From Coix lacryma-jobi var. lacryma-jobi (lineage: Eukaryota; Streptophyta; Magnoliopsida; Poales; Poaceae): DNA of 64,000 nucleotides. The translations under genes were made by a program, and so were the position numbers. The stretch lies in assembly GCA_009763385.1 (NCBI GenBank), contig CM019826.1, positions 83,950,748 through 84,014,747 on the forward strand, read 5' to 3'. Shown here one piece after another: positions 1 to 11,700 of this stretch (position 1 is the stretch's first letter; every line of letters starts with the position of its first letter). The notes beneath the pieces are model-generated. The model saw only the letters and a list, made by a program, of their open reading frames with translations, did no database searches and was not told the origin of the DNA.

Positions 1-860
1 TCAACGGCAGACTTTGGCGCCGTTGTCGTTGACTGGCCCTAGCTCATCGGCGGCGAAGCTTCCGGTGACGCCGAGACCACCACTGGACGTGGGTTTGCGA
101 GGCGAACACGACTAACTGACTTGCTGAGCCTAAGGGATACCGGAGCAAGCTCGACGGCAGCCATGGCGGAGCGGCGGCTCTGCGACGCGACGGCGAAGCT
201 CTTCCTGGCGAGCTTGAGGCTCGGCGAGACTAACACTAGCCCAAGCAAGTCCTAAGCGACCTATTTGGGCGACTTTCGAGCCTCATCATCCTCGGCATTG
301 CCCGGAGCGATGCACGGCGGCGGTCCACGGCGGACATGGCCGTGACAAGGCTCGGTTCCGGCTGAAACATGGCAAAAGAGAGGTCTCCATCGAAACCTAG
401 GAAACTTCAGCGGTAGAGAAGACTAGAACAGGGCTTGGTTTGGGATGGCTTGGCCGGAGATGGCCGGTTCACGTGAAAGTCACGGTGGCGACCATGGCGA
501 GAACCCGAGGATAGCACCACTAGTACAGAACGATACAGTACAGGCGGTTGTAGACCCATTTGTATAGGCGTTTTTGTCAACCGCCTGCGCTGGGGGCCAG
601 TAGAAATAGGACCACAACACAGGCGGTTGTTTGTGAACCGCCTGTGGAAAGGATTTTCACAAGCGGTTGACTTAGCAAACTGCCTGTGAAAATGGGTATT
701 TCCACAGGCGGTTGACATAGCGAACCGCCTGTGAAATTTTTTTTCGAAAAAGCCGAAAATAAAAGAGAAAAAATATTTTAAATATGGTGAGACCTCATCG
801 CCCGCCTGTCTCCGTCGAAGTCGCAGGTCGCGGCATTTTTCGCGTAAAAATCCGCGGCTA

Positions 861-935
861 GCGCGGCTGGTGGGATTCGAACCCACGACCTTGGCCTTGT
901 GCGAAGCCTCCTCTACCACTGCACCACACACTCAC
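861..935 (-). pseudogene. tRNA-like sequence inside the CACTA element
   Basis: On the minus strand there is a perfect B box (GGTTCGAATCC) within a 5-bp T-arm (GTGGG/CCCAC), and a perfect match to the A-box consensus TRGYNNARNNG (TGGTGCAGTGG) about 35 bases upstream. The anticodon arm around GGCTTCGCACAAGGCC is poor and the acceptor stem does not pair. It is therefore a tRNA-derived relic that could still bind TFIIIC, not a functional tRNA. The anticodon loop faintly resembles tRNA-Ala(CGC). Confidence 0.6.
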
Positions 936-1306
936 ATGTGTTCAAATACCCCTTCGGTTCCCCACATATTATACAAACCCGAGTGTAATTTGCTTGTTTG
1001 AGGTCCTAAACGATTTCAAACCAAAAAGTTGCCAACTACAAAGTTTCGTAACTTTTCGAGACGAACAACTTTTGTATTGATCATTTCCTCATCCGAGGTC
1101 ATTTACAAAATTTGAATTTCAAATTTGAGACCATTCAAATATATTTTTCGTTGACAAGATGACTTCAAATTAAAAAGTTATAATTTACAAAGTTTCATAA
1201 CTTTTTGAGATGAACAACTTTTATTTTGGGTGTTTTCTCATCCGAGATAGTTTGAAAAAATCAAATTTTAAAAAACACATCTATTTCTACTAGCGGTTGT
1301 CTTCAC

Positions 1307-1431
1307 GAACCGCCTGTAGAAATGGATTTCTACAGGCGGTTTGTTAAGACAACCGCCTGTAGAAATAAGACATTTCTACAGGCGGTTGTCTTAACAAACC
1401 GCCTGTAGAAATCCATTTCTACAGGCGGTTC
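1307..1431. repeat. Perfect 60-bp inverted repeat with 5-bp loop
   Basis: The arm 1307-1366 is the exact reverse complement of 1372-1431, with AAGAC between. Each arm is built from alternating direct and inverted copies of the CACTA subterminal motif (AACCGCCTGTAGAAAT and its complement). It lies about 100 bp inside the right end of the CACTA element. A transcript across it would form a 60-bp perfect hairpin. Confidence 0.95.
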
Positions 1432-3389
1432 TAGACTTGAGGTCCACCGGTTCATTTCTACAGGCGCGTGGTAACTCAAACCGCCAGTAAAAAAATTAAC
1501 GCGCTAGGAAAAATCATCATTCTACTAGTGCACTCGATGTTCTGCCGGCTAGAGAGGAAAAGAGGCGGAACCAACCCTGGCAGGTGGAAGAGGAGGTCAA
1601 GGCGGAGAGGATGGCGGGAGGAATCGGGCGGCGGTGCGGTGAGTAGCGAGTAATCGCTCGCTGGAGTTCGGCGGGCGGCGGCGGTGCTTTGCTCTAGTGA
1701 AGATGGGGTGGAGTGGAGCGAGGGAGAGAGTGAGCGATGAAATGCTCTTCTGGCTTGCGAGCACGAGGCGGAGCGAAGGCAAAGGGAACGAAGGGCTGGG
1801 TGCATTGTACCTGGCCAGTTCCCGTCGGGGAGGAGCTCCCGACCGGGCGCGGCGGCGTCAGGCATCGTGCGCCATGCGGCGAGCGAGCACCGGCGCCAGG
1901 GCGATGTGGCGAGTTTGGCGCAAACCACGGGCGGCGATGACGGTGGTTTGGCCGGCCGGCGAGGCGGTCTCGCGGCAGCGGGCGGTTTCTGCCGGCGCGG
2001 AGGGAGCGGCGTGCGCGCGGGGGAGAAGAAGGAGAGGCTGACAGGCCGGGCCCACTAGGGTTTAAACTAATGAAGTTTGGTTAAAAACTTTGATGCTCCA
2101 TAACTTCCAAACTAAGCCGAATTAGGAAAAGGTCCTAAAAGCAAAGTTGCTTAGAATTTTGTAAGGAACAAATCATCTTTAAGGCTCAAGTCCAAATTCT
2201 TCCTAGAAAAAGAAATTTACTTCTAATCCATTTTTCTAATGCAAGAAATCACATTTTAACAACTTTTTCTGAGAAAGTGCTTTTAAACAAAGTTGCTCCT
2301 TTCATCAAGATCTACAACTTTGTTATAAGGCACTAAGCCAGAAACAGAAAGCAAAACAAGGTTACACTAGAGACTATGCAAGGACTTTGCCACTTATTCA
2401 AACATATGCATATGAAATAATGAGATGCTATGCTTATGCCATGACAAATTATGCAGTTTAAGGAATGCTTAACACCGAGGGTGTTACAATCGCTTTGCTA
2501 GTGCATACAGAAAGATGGTTGTTGGTAACGACATTTACAGTTGTGGGATTTGGGATGCTCCACCGGTGCTCTAAATATTATTTAGAGTGTTATATCCTAA
2601 ATAGTAGTTCTATATATATACATTTGCATATTTACTTCTGCATTGCATTCATCCATAAAAACAAAAATCCAAAAAAAGACACTATGAAACACTGCTGAAA
2701 CTCTACTTAGTGAAAAGGAAGAACATAAACAATCTTAAGAGCTTCAAGACAACTAGACAAATGGGAGGAATATTCATCACTAATGCTTGATCAAGTTCCA
2801 CTAGTTGTGTTGTCTATCTTTGAATTCAGCAGGAAGAGAAGAAGAGAAGGACTCAAGAAACCGCTAACAGTCTACTTATCTTCTGGAGAAAAAGACCACA
2901 TCAAGATCCAGCTTGGGGGAAAGCACCCTCAGTTATCACGATAAGTATCATACTATGGCTATTTTTTATTTACTATAATTAGTTCAGTTTAGTTAGATTA
3001 GGTCAATAAACATAAAAACCCATAAAAAGATGAATAACTATTACAAAACCAAATAAAGATAATGAATAAATATCTAGGCGGATATAAACTTAATGTTGCT
3101 CATGATGAAAATGATGAACAATTGCTCTGTCGTAATTCCTTTTAAGTACCTAGTGTTCAACCTTAAATTTTCTTGAGTTTTAGACAAAGCTATTCTGAAT
3201 AAACTCTAAACCTGAAGCCTGTGGATTGCAAATGCTTAATCTAAAGTCTAGATAATTGAGGGATATGATATAAAAAGGTTTGAGCTGTTGTTTATCTAAT
3301 TCTTAGAGATACTAGAGTTCTGGAGAATTACACTTTGAAAAAGATTAAAAGCACATGATGAAATCATGTATGACATAACATGAATTCCT

Positions 3390-3467
3390 ACCCAGAGCCA
3401 TTAAAATGATCTTAAGATGAGGCTACTTACCCAGAGCCATTAAAATGATCTTAAGATGAGGCTACTT
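3390..3467. repeat. 39-bp tandem duplication, two copies
   Basis: The 39-bp segment at 3390-3428, beginning ACCCAGAGCCATTAAAATG, is repeated exactly at 3429-3467. It looks like a recent local duplication in the element interior. Confidence 0.9.
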
Positions 3468-4192
3468 GCTTTGTTCTAAGTTTTTTAGTTATGGTTGAGA
3501 AATTTATCATGCTCTAGAAATCAAGAACGTTTTATTAAAAGATTCACTCTTCCGAAGTAGTATTGTGTTAGAGGCATGAGACTATGCAAAAATATAAAAG
3601 GAGGAAATAAAAAGGGACAAGTGTCCGGCTACCTCAAAAGAAAAAAAGAATTATGATAAAAATATGAAAGAGAAAAAAATGATAGCCCATGGTCCCTATA
3701 ATTACAATATGCCAGCAAGAGATGACAAAATTTCAAAGGTTCTAAGTTCTTGATCTATGAGTATGACATCTTTCTCCCTAACTTTAAACTTTGACTTGGT
3801 AAGATATGGTTTTAACTTCTTAAAAAGCTCCAGATATATAGAAAAGAAGGAAAATGCATCAGTGAGGAATCATAAAATATAAAAGAGCAATTTGAGAATG
3901 TCATACAGTAGAATCTCTGATTTTTATTTTGAAAATATATAAAAACTCTAGAATAAAGGTTGATCGAAGAGTTAGAGATATAGTGCTTATCATGATTGTT
4001 CTATCTTTCAGTTGTTTAAAGACCCATGTGAAGGCAAAAGCTCCATAGTTAAAGGTAATATGAGAAAGTCAGAATAGTTAACTCTAATCCAAGGGAAGAT
4101 TTTTATTTGAACATATGTACCTTTGAGGTGTGAAAGCATAGTAGCAATTCCTGATTCATCAAGAATATTTGCTAAGGGACTAGCAAAAGGTA

Positions 4193-4205
4193 AGCTTGGG
4201 GGAGT
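4193..4205 (+). promoter_or_regulatory. Polypurine tract of the LTR element
   Basis: AGCTTGGGGGAGT directly precedes the LTR start TGTTGACAC. This is the position of the plus-strand DNA primer site in LTR retrotransposons. Confidence 0.7.
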
Positions 4206-4472
4206 TGTTGACACTGGTTATCTATCACAATTAAAGGATAAATAAATATGAAAAGAGCATGAATTCAATCACCAACAAAAGTTTAGGGTTTCAATTGACA
4301 ATATTCCACGAGTTTTGGTGAATTGTGATTCTGTAGGGACTAAACCAGGAAATCAACACAGATTGCTTCCCCTAGAAGGAAACCGACGGGAGATAACCGA
4401 ACCGACGCATTAGGATTATTCTAGAAGGATCTAGAGGACACCAGGAGGCTGGGCACCCCGAGACACGACCAG

Positions 4473-4510
4473 GTGGGACCGACCGGTCCCACCATTAGAC
4501 CGGTCGGTCT
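4473..4510. repeat. Two ACCGGTC dyads upstream of the LTR TATA box
   Basis: GTGGGACC-GACC-GGTCCCAC (4473-4492) has 8-bp arms, and AGACC-GGTC-GGTCT (4497-4510) has 5-bp arms. Both contain ACCGGTC-type cores. They are conserved at 63612-63649 in the other family member, about 120-150 bp upstream of its TATA box. They are candidate protein-binding sites in U3. Confidence 0.6.
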
Positions 4511-4626
4511 GCTCCTGGCTCCGCTGGACTCTACCTTCTGGAACCTTCCCCCACCGCCTACGAGGAAGCATCTCAGTCGTACCTAAGGTCGGTTGGATCC
4601 AACGGCCACGGTTCCTCGTCCAGGGC

Positions 4627-4633
4627 TATATAA
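4627..4633 (+). promoter_or_regulatory. TATA box of the 4206-6014 LTR
   Basis: TATATAA in the context GGGCTATATAAGCAGCCCC. The same context is found at 63766-63772 in the second family copy. Confidence 0.7.
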
Positions 4634-6014
4634 GCAGCCCCAGACCCCCCTCTCCAAAGCATCAGATCAAAGAATCAGATCAGATAATCAAATCAGATAA
4701 TCAGCTCAGATAGAATTAGATTAGCGCCAGAGAAGGAGATCATTTAGAAACCCTAGGACTACATCTACCTAGAATAGTTAGATAGAATAGGATTAGAGGA
4801 GGCAAGCTTCGCTTGGATTCCAGATCTAGTCACGAGAAGGCTCGGTAAACCCAAGATCTTCTCTCTTGTATTAACATTATGGATCTAATTATGTTTATAG
4901 TTCATAATTGCTCTTCTAGTTCATCTTTGTTCATCATTGTTTATGTTCTACTTTGTCATCTAGTTCTAGTTCATCTTCTAGTTCATAATCCAGTTCTAGT
5001 TCGTACTATTGTTCTTCTCGATGATCTCATTCATCTTATTGTTCATCCCTATGTTCTAGATACCAATACAGTTGATATGACTAAGACATCAATAATTATA
5101 TTCTTAATTATATTGCTTACAGTATGCTTTGATTATATATTTGGCATAGGTAGATCACCATTATGTTTATACTCATGTTCGCATAGCGCTCATCTTAATG
5201 ATCATTGGGTGGGTGATAGATACTGTGTAGGCGTGGTGCCTGTACACTATTTATCTGCGAATGCATCCTACATTCTGGATAGAGTGGTAGATCGCGGGTG
5301 TGACACTCCTGTTGAGTCCTTTGTATTCCACCTCCTGAATGTAGTGTTCAGTATGGCTCAGTTAACTCATGGTTTAGGGGTTACTCTGTTTGGCACCTTT
5401 ACTATGCAGTTGCCTCTTGATTATAAATATGATATTACCTAGTCAATGATTGCCAAATATGTTTGCACTAATCAATGTATACTATGACTTGTAATTAGAA
5501 TAACTTAGGAATATTTCTTATTAATGCCTGTTCTAATCATCACTTGCTAGGTAGTACTGTTCAAGGATTATCTTTGATTGATATGCTCTCTGTTATCATT
5601 TATCATTATCATTATCATTATCATTACTTCTACTATCTGATCCCTGTTTTGACTAATGAATGTGTTGTCAGTCTTTACCATAAGTGTGTGCCACATTAAT
5701 TGCTGTTAAGTCCTCATTAGTATAGTACTATCATACTTTGAATTGATTAGTCTCTAGGCTAAATATAAATAACGATACATGAGACCAGCTTGGGTGAAAT
5801 GCTTCTACAACGGGTGTATTTATCTGTGCGCTTGCGGGTAAATATTTATCTCTAGATCCAGTGCTCTGATATAATCATAGTGCTAGCTTCATGTTGGGGA
5901 TGACAACTTGACGTTAAGTGATGCTAGTAATGTCCCATACATTCCTTAGTGCCTTCACTAGGTTATTATTTATGAGGTTCATTCATAGGGTGATTCCATT
6001 AAGGAGTGTCAACA

Positions 6015-7131
6015 GTTGCTATGTCTGTAGTTTTGAGTCCTTCACTTGCTTGGTGTGTTCATATTCTGTTAAAATTTTGAACCAAGTCTAAGTGATTTGA
6101 AAAGATTGAGACAGGATTACTTGACAACACATCACGGTACCGAGACTGTTTCTCATTGCACTTTGAGTCAAACTTGAGCCGTGTAGTGCAAGACTGAAAC
6201 TGTTGCTTCAAGCTTCTGATTGCTTATGCATAGGATTAGCTCGGTTTAAAAGTTAGGCAATGTCAAGTTTTCAACCTCTTGCAATCACATGCTGAAATTT
6301 CAAACTTGTGTAATCACCACTGTAACTCTGATAAAATTTTGAAAGCACAAGTCTATGTTTCATTCTATAGCATGATGATTGAACTTTGCTAGGGGTAGTT
6401 CACCTTGTATACATGTTTAGCAATTTTGTAACTTCTTGTTTATACATGTTTGGTGCTATTTTGATGGTGAAACCCTTTCTGAATGGCTTAAAACTGCTCA
6501 CTTTGCTCATATGTTCATATTTCGTATTTTGTGATCAGTTTGAGCCTTTGCTGGCATTTATGCTTGTTGTTGAATCGTTGGATCATCACTCGATAGAGCA
6601 TCTATTCTTTCCATCGACTATATACCTGAAGCTGCTAACCAGCATTTGTGACTCATATGCATTTTGCCTTGTTGTGTGCATTTTCAACTAAGGGGGGAAA
6701 TTTGTCAAATCATGTCCCTAGTTGTGTGCACTATTGAAGGGGGAGCTTTCTCACTTATTTTATTTGACAAGTTTTGTTGGTCAATTGGTTCGGAGTGTTT
6801 TTCAATTGGTTTGGAGCGGTTCTGCTAGTTGTGTTGAGCCTTTGCCTCTTTCTGGAGTCACTAGCTTGTCTTTGTCTTCCTTGCTACGACTTTCTTGCTA
6901 GCGGTGTTGAGCCCATTCAGCCTCTTCTTGAGGGCTAGCTTTGCTTGGCTTGGTTGTGTCAAGCCGTTGCCCATGTCTTTGGGAACCAAGTTGTTTGCTC
7001 ACTTCATTCGACTTTTCTTGGCTTTGCTTTGCTTCTGGTCGATTGGTTGAGTTCACTTCCTTCTTCTCTCTTTCTTTCTACTCTATATGATTTGTGTTGG
7101 TAGTTGACAATGCACTCATCAAGGGGGAGAT
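6015..7131 (+). mobile_element. Sirevirus (Ty1/copia) 3' untranslated interior
   Basis: This stretch aligns with 21728-23141, the region after the RNase H remnant of the other Sirevirus. It has no credible ORF. Several purine-rich tracts (about 6691, about 6735, and the terminal AAGGGGGAGAT at 7121-7131) precede the LTR; multiple polypurine-like tracts are a known Sirevirus feature. The pol part upstream is missing because another element's LTR ends at 6014. Confidence 0.75.
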
Positions 7132-7516
7132 TGCGGATACATGGGTGTATGCCGAGTCTCGAGTGATGAGTGATTGTCAACAGGTTTGATGCGCATGTTC
7201 TTTGGCTTGTGTTGTGCAGGTGTTGAGCACGGATACAGTGATCAAAGGCAAGGTGAAGGTCAAGTAGAGACGTGTTGTGCCGACAGACCGAGAGCGTTGA
7301 AGGGCGGACGTGAGGCTTGGACTGAGGGACCGCTGGCCTGAGGATCAGCTGTGGTGGCTGACAGCCTGGGACAGCGACGAGCGGAGACTTGCGGGGCACA
7401 GTGTTGCTCGGGGCGAGGACCTGGGGACATGTGTCGGTGGACGGGGTGCACGGGCGGTGCATCCCTTCTACAGCGTCGGTTTGATGGTTGAGCCACAGAA
7501 AAACCATCGGGTGGAC

Positions 7517-7750
7517 GGTTTCCAGGTTTGGGCCACAAAACCTGGTTGCTGCGGGTTTGCCGAGTTTGGGCCACAAAACTCGGGCTGAGGACGATTTCCA
7601 GGTTTGGGCCTCAAAACCTGGGCGCTGACGGGTTTCTGAGTTTGGGCCACAAAACTCAGGCGATGGATGGCTGGTTTCCTGGTTTGGGCTTCAAAACCGA
7701 GGGATGGTCGTGAAGACAGGTTTCCCGGTTTCGGCCACAAGACCAGGGGC
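7517..7750. repeat. Array of six covarying mini-hairpins in LTR U3
   Basis: Six units of about 35-45 bp share a core TTTGGGCC(A/T)CAAAA. Each core is flanked by arms that mostly pair: CCAGG/CCTGG, CCGAG/CTCGG, CTGAG/CTCAG; the last two units are partly decayed. The array lies upstream of the TATA-like element. TGGGCC is the plant site II/TCP-type motif. Confidence 0.85.
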
Positions 7751-8501
7751 GAAGTCCTGGAAAAGGACGAGCAGAGCGGTGGCGGCACATGGCGGCAATT
7801 GGTGAGGTTGCGTCGAGGCAACGCTACCAGTTGTGCGGGCGTGGCCGTTGGATCAGCACTGCTACGCCCTGTAATTAGCTGTAAGGGTAGAAGGGGAATA
7901 ATTGTATTAGGCTATACAAGGAGAGGCCTCCCCTCCCTCCAAACTATCTCAACCATTGCTATTTTCATTCTAGGGTTTCCTACTCTCCCACATCTCTGCT
8001 GTAGCTACTGAGATCCACAGAGATGGTGAACAATACCTTAGTGTATTTGCTTTTTGAGGAAACGAGACCGTAATCTCGTTGTCTCCTCGTGGGGACGAAT
8101 TTCGGCTCGTAATTCGTGGTTCGATTCGCGTTTTGAACTTGTTCTTCGCGTTCTTCATTTTCTCCACGATTTTCGCGTCGATCGTTATCTATCTACGTTG
8201 CTCTGTTTGCAAAATCATTTGAATCAACTTGTTCTTTACTGTGAGGGGATGACTTCCACCAAAGGAATTCGGAATTCTACTGAAACCTCATGAACAAGTA
8301 GATCGATCGATTTTCATTTTGGATCAACTTTTCTCCTGCTTCCCGAATTTCTTCGATTCATCGATTTGGAGATAGGTTCGAGCCATGATCTCATAGGAGT
8401 AGCTCACTATCTTCCATGTGACTCCTCCCACTAAGTTTGATCCCTAGAGGATTCGTTTTGGGTGAGATCGAGTTGAATCGGTGGATGAACTGCACAGAAT
8501 C

Positions 8502-8760
8502 GGGGTGACCGGACGCTCTCGTCGGCGTGACCGGACGCTACAGTCAGAGTCTGGTCGATGAACTCATTCACTGAGTTCTTCTTTGATACTTGACCGGACG
8601 CTTAACTTGTCAGTGACCGGACGCAACGCTTGCACTGTTCATTGGGCTTTCTCTCTGTTGACCGGACGCTCAGACTGTGACCGGACGCACTGATCTCCAT
8701 AGTCCGGTCCAACACAGTAAGGTTCCGAAATGATTTTTGGACTACCGGACGCGTCCGATC
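8502..8760. repeat. GACCGGACGC repeat array
   Basis: Seven or more copies of TGACCGGACGC(T), scattered at irregular spacing, lie downstream of the LTR TATA region. Sirevirus LTRs are known to carry repeated CCGG-core palindrome-related motifs (CACCGGACT type), and this is the local version. Confidence 0.8.
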
Positions 8761-8770
8761 CATGTTGACC

Positions 8771-11700
8771 TGTGGCAGAACCTCCTGAATTAAGTGGCCC
8801 ACCTGCACCCATCATTGTCTTAAAGACTTTTGATCGGCGTGCACGAGTTCCAAATGATCCAAGAGATCTGTCGGGTGTCCTCGAAAGACCCGAATCATCC
8901 ACGTTTATGTTTTCCAGGATAATTCCCCATCAAGCATCACAGTATTACACCAGTTTTATAGATAAGATAAATCAGAGTAAAGCGGAAAGATTATACTACA
9001 TAGATTAAAAACTTATGTTTAAAAGTTTACATTACCGAAGTATTTATTACATAACTTGTTCGGAACTTATATTACATAATTTCACACAAAAGTTTTCACT
9101 TGCCCAAGGTCACTCATTAGAGTCATCATCACTTTCTTCTATAAGGGTAAATAACATTGTCCATCTAAAGTTTGATCCATGTATTCACCTGCAACAAGGG
9201 TTAACAAACCCTGAGTACAAAAGTACTCAACAAGACTTAACCGTCTAGAGAAGAGAAGAAGACTCAGGTATGAAGGTTGCAAGGATTCAAGGTAAGGCTT
9301 TTAGCAAAGTCAAAGTATTTTCTTTTGCATAAAAGCTTACTAAAAGTAAAACCTATTTTTAAGTTTTAACTCAAGTGTGAACTAACCAAAGATTCTCAAA
9401 CCTTCACATTCTAAAATTCTCATTTCATAACCATCCCATTCTTTACTACGGTGCGGGACACTGGATTGAGGCTCCATATCCGAGGAAACACGGCGATTCG
9501 AATCGATTAACCCAGCTGGGGATTCAGTACCACACGATATATGTAGAACTTAATCTTGCATATATCAACCCTATCTATAGATCCTCCCATACAAGAACGG
9601 GTCCGCGCCACCCGAGAGTACAGTACACCTCGAACCCGACTATCTCATAGCCCCGAGGGTACACGCTACTCCCGCCATCTCTCCACTCCCAGTGCGCGAT
9701 TAGCCTTTCTCAGGTATCGGAATAGCTATAGATTGGGCTTACCACCGTATGTGGGCTGTACTCAAAGGTCTCAAACACAGCGGTCCAACAACGATATGGT
9801 CCTAAGATGAGTAATCTTACAACAAGACTCCACTCTTGTTGTAAGTTGCTATCATTATCATGTTGTCTCATGATTCATTATTCTCATAGCATAGCCACCA
9901 TTTTGAAAAGCATCTACTATACTAAAGTAGTAAAGCTTGGCTAAGCATACTAAATATTTTCATAAACAGGTATCCAGGTTAAGGGTTGGAAACATCAAGG
10001 GAGGTAATGCATCAAATAGGATTCATCCAACTCCTATTACCTAATGCATCATATTACTCAAGTGAAACAACTTTAAAAAAAACACAAGGATAAGGTTAAT
10101 GTCTGGGGCTTGCCTTGAGAGTCAGCGAAGTCCGGAGTCTCAGGAAAAGAAGAATCCACTCCCTCAAGAGATATCCACGGAGTTTCAGATAACATGGGAT
10201 GCATGGTGATGCAACATGGAGTAACCATTTAGGAGATAAGCACATGTCATCTACTGCTACTCACTTACTTAATTTAACATACTACTTACTAAGTCTTGTT
10301 GTCACCACATCAAAGTTGCTTAACGGGTTTGTTAACCTCTAGCCAGAGCTAGACTAACTCTAAACAAACCAACCTATAACAGCAAACCATCCTAGACAGC
10401 TTCACAAAAATCTATAAAAATTACTGGAGATTAATAACACTTAATCTAATCCTTTGTCCAAATTTCACCCCATTTGGACCTAGACTCTATCCCCTATGAA
10501 AAAGACAAATTCTATCATGAAAAGGTGCTTGAACTACACCCCCTAGCACAAAGTATCAAACAACAGATTTCATAATTTTCTTCTGAACTTCTTAGCACAA
10601 GAGCAGTCAGTAAAAATTACCAAGCTCATGCTCTTCATATTTTAATTACTACAAAATAAACAAGAAAACAGCATTTAATCATTTTAATTACTACTGCCAA
10701 ATTATTTCACAGAGCATCCTCATTTTACATTTTTCCCAGAAACTATTCCTCAACACAAACCTAACAAAACAAGAATCACATTTTTCTGACATAAATACAA
10801 ATTACTATGCATTTAACAAGATTTCAGCCTAAACATAAATTAAATATAACTACACAGAAAATCACCAAAAACTGGACATATTATATTTTTCATGCATAGA
10901 CCTCAACATAACAAACCTAACAAAACTTGTTTCACCTTTTTAGCATTTATATTTAGCAAAATATGAATTAAACAAGCATTTCCACAATTTCTGGAAACTA
11001 TTTAAACAAACCCTGAAAAACATTCAAACCTAAACTGCTACGGGTACCCGAACTAGTGCACACAGACAACACCAGACTCGCTGACACGCGGGTCCCCGGG
11101 TCAAACTGACCCCACCTGTCATCCCCACCGAGACAGGGGAGGAGTTGACCACGGCGGAGCTCACCGACGGCGAACTCCCCGACGAAACCAACCCCACCGG
11201 CGAACTCCCCTTAACCTTCCGCACCCGACGGTACCCTCGGCTGGCCCAGCGCACACGCGGATCGAGCTCGCCGACGGCGATGGCGGACATGGCGGCGCGG
11301 GCGAGCTACGCCGGCCGGCTCCGGCCACGACGGGCTCATCCGACCCTCGAGATCTACTCCGGCGACCTTCATAACCCTAGCCCAGGGCTCGGAAGCCAGG
11401 GCGCAAGCTCCAAGCACCCATGTCCACGGCGGTGCCACTCCGGCGAACTTGGCAAGCGGCGGACGACGGCGTACTCGCGCTTCCGGACCCTAATCGGCCT
11501 AACCGTCACCAACACTAGCTCCAGCATACCGAGGCGATTCAAGAACGCTAGCTAGGGCGGATGGTTGAGCTCGGGAAGAGGGTTGGCCACGGCGGACGGA
11601 GCGCGCTGGCCATGGCAGTCATGGCGGACGGCGGCGTTCCGCGGGCTCCTAACCCTAATCGGCTAAACCATCACCCTCTACCTCCTCCTCGGACCTCACT

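Larger units (their letters stand above)
518..1530. mobile_element. Non-autonomous CACTA (En/Spm-type) DNA transposon
   Basis: The left end reads CACTAGTACAGAA at 518 and the right end reads TTCTACTAGTG up to 1530, giving CACTA-type terminal inverted repeats. A 3-bp target duplication CAC flanks it at 515-517 and 1531-1533, the length expected for the superfamily. The subterminal regions carry many direct and inverted copies of an ACCGCCTGTAGAAAT-like motif, the kind of site bound by CACTA transposases. There is no transposase ORF, so it would depend on a helper. It contains a tRNA-like sequence and a perfect 60-bp inverted repeat. It sits inside the LTR at 1-2488. Confidence 0.9.
1..2488 (-). 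mobile_element. Ty3/gypsy LTR, minus strand, cut by window start
   Basis: On the minus strand this LTR begins TGTAACACCCTCGGTG at 2488 and runs left out of the window. The terminus matches the LTR start at 12846 (TGTAACACCCTAGGTG), and the AT-rich stretch before it is similar in both. A GC-rich middle region resembles 11050-12230. A CACTA element interrupts it at 518-1530. The five bases beyond the end are ATCGC; the partner target duplication is outside the window. No real gene is seen; the open frames in the GC-rich part are compositional. Bases 1 to about 620 recur at 19292-19967. Confidence 0.75.
2489..4205 (+). mobile_element. 3' interior of an LTR retrotransposon, non-coding
   Basis: AT-rich sequence without a convincing ORF. 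It ends in a purine-rich tract (AGCTTGGGGGAGT) directly abutting the LTR start at 4206, so it is the region between pol and the 3' LTR of a plus-strand element. A similar CTTGGGGGAAAG tract lies near 2914. The left part of the element is missing, replaced by the minus-strand gypsy LTR ending at 2488. Long non-coding 3' interiors of this kind are seen in Athila-type gypsy elements, but no domain is left to prove the lineage. Confidence 0.55.
4206..6014 (+). mobile_element. 3' LTR with TGTTGACAC...GTGTCAACA ends
   Basis: The LTR begins TGTTGACAC at 4206 and ends with its exact inverse GTGTCAACA at 6014, a 9-bp terminal inverted repeat. A TATATAA box lies at 4627-4633. The first part matches 63335-64000 closely, so two members of one family are in the window. 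The 3' flank GTTGC (6015-6019) continues into a Sirevirus 3' region that aligns with 21722 onward, so the element inserted there. The 5' target duplicate is not in the window. A TATCAT microsatellite lies near 5595-5630. The open frame at 4879-5442 is not protein-like. Confidence 0.8.
7132..8770 (+). mobile_element. Sirevirus 3' LTR, truncated by a gypsy LTR
   Basis: It starts TGCGGATACATGGG immediately after the polypurine tract and aligns with the complete solo LTR at 44198-46342. It holds an array of short hairpins (7517-7750), a TATA-like element near 7912 (GCTATACAAGG) and a GACCGGACGC array (about 8502-8760). The last several hundred bases of the LTR are missing: at 8771 the sequence changes to a gypsy LTR. 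Confidence 0.85.

Noticed and set aside
407..931. 174-residue minus-strand ORF
   Set aside because: It reads through the tRNA-like sequence and the CACTA subterminal repeats; repeated AFHRRF-type residues are translated repeats.
4879..5442. 187-residue hydrophobic plus-strand ORF
   Set aside because: Lies within the TGTTGACAC LTR; consists of His/Ile/Val/Leu runs from AT-rich repeats, with no recognisable membrane-protein family.
7310..8011. ORFs over Sirevirus hairpin arrays (also 23242-23893, 44360-44973, 47659-48616)
   Set aside because: Repeated WxxKPG-like residues come from the mini-hairpins; frames are not kept between LTR copies.
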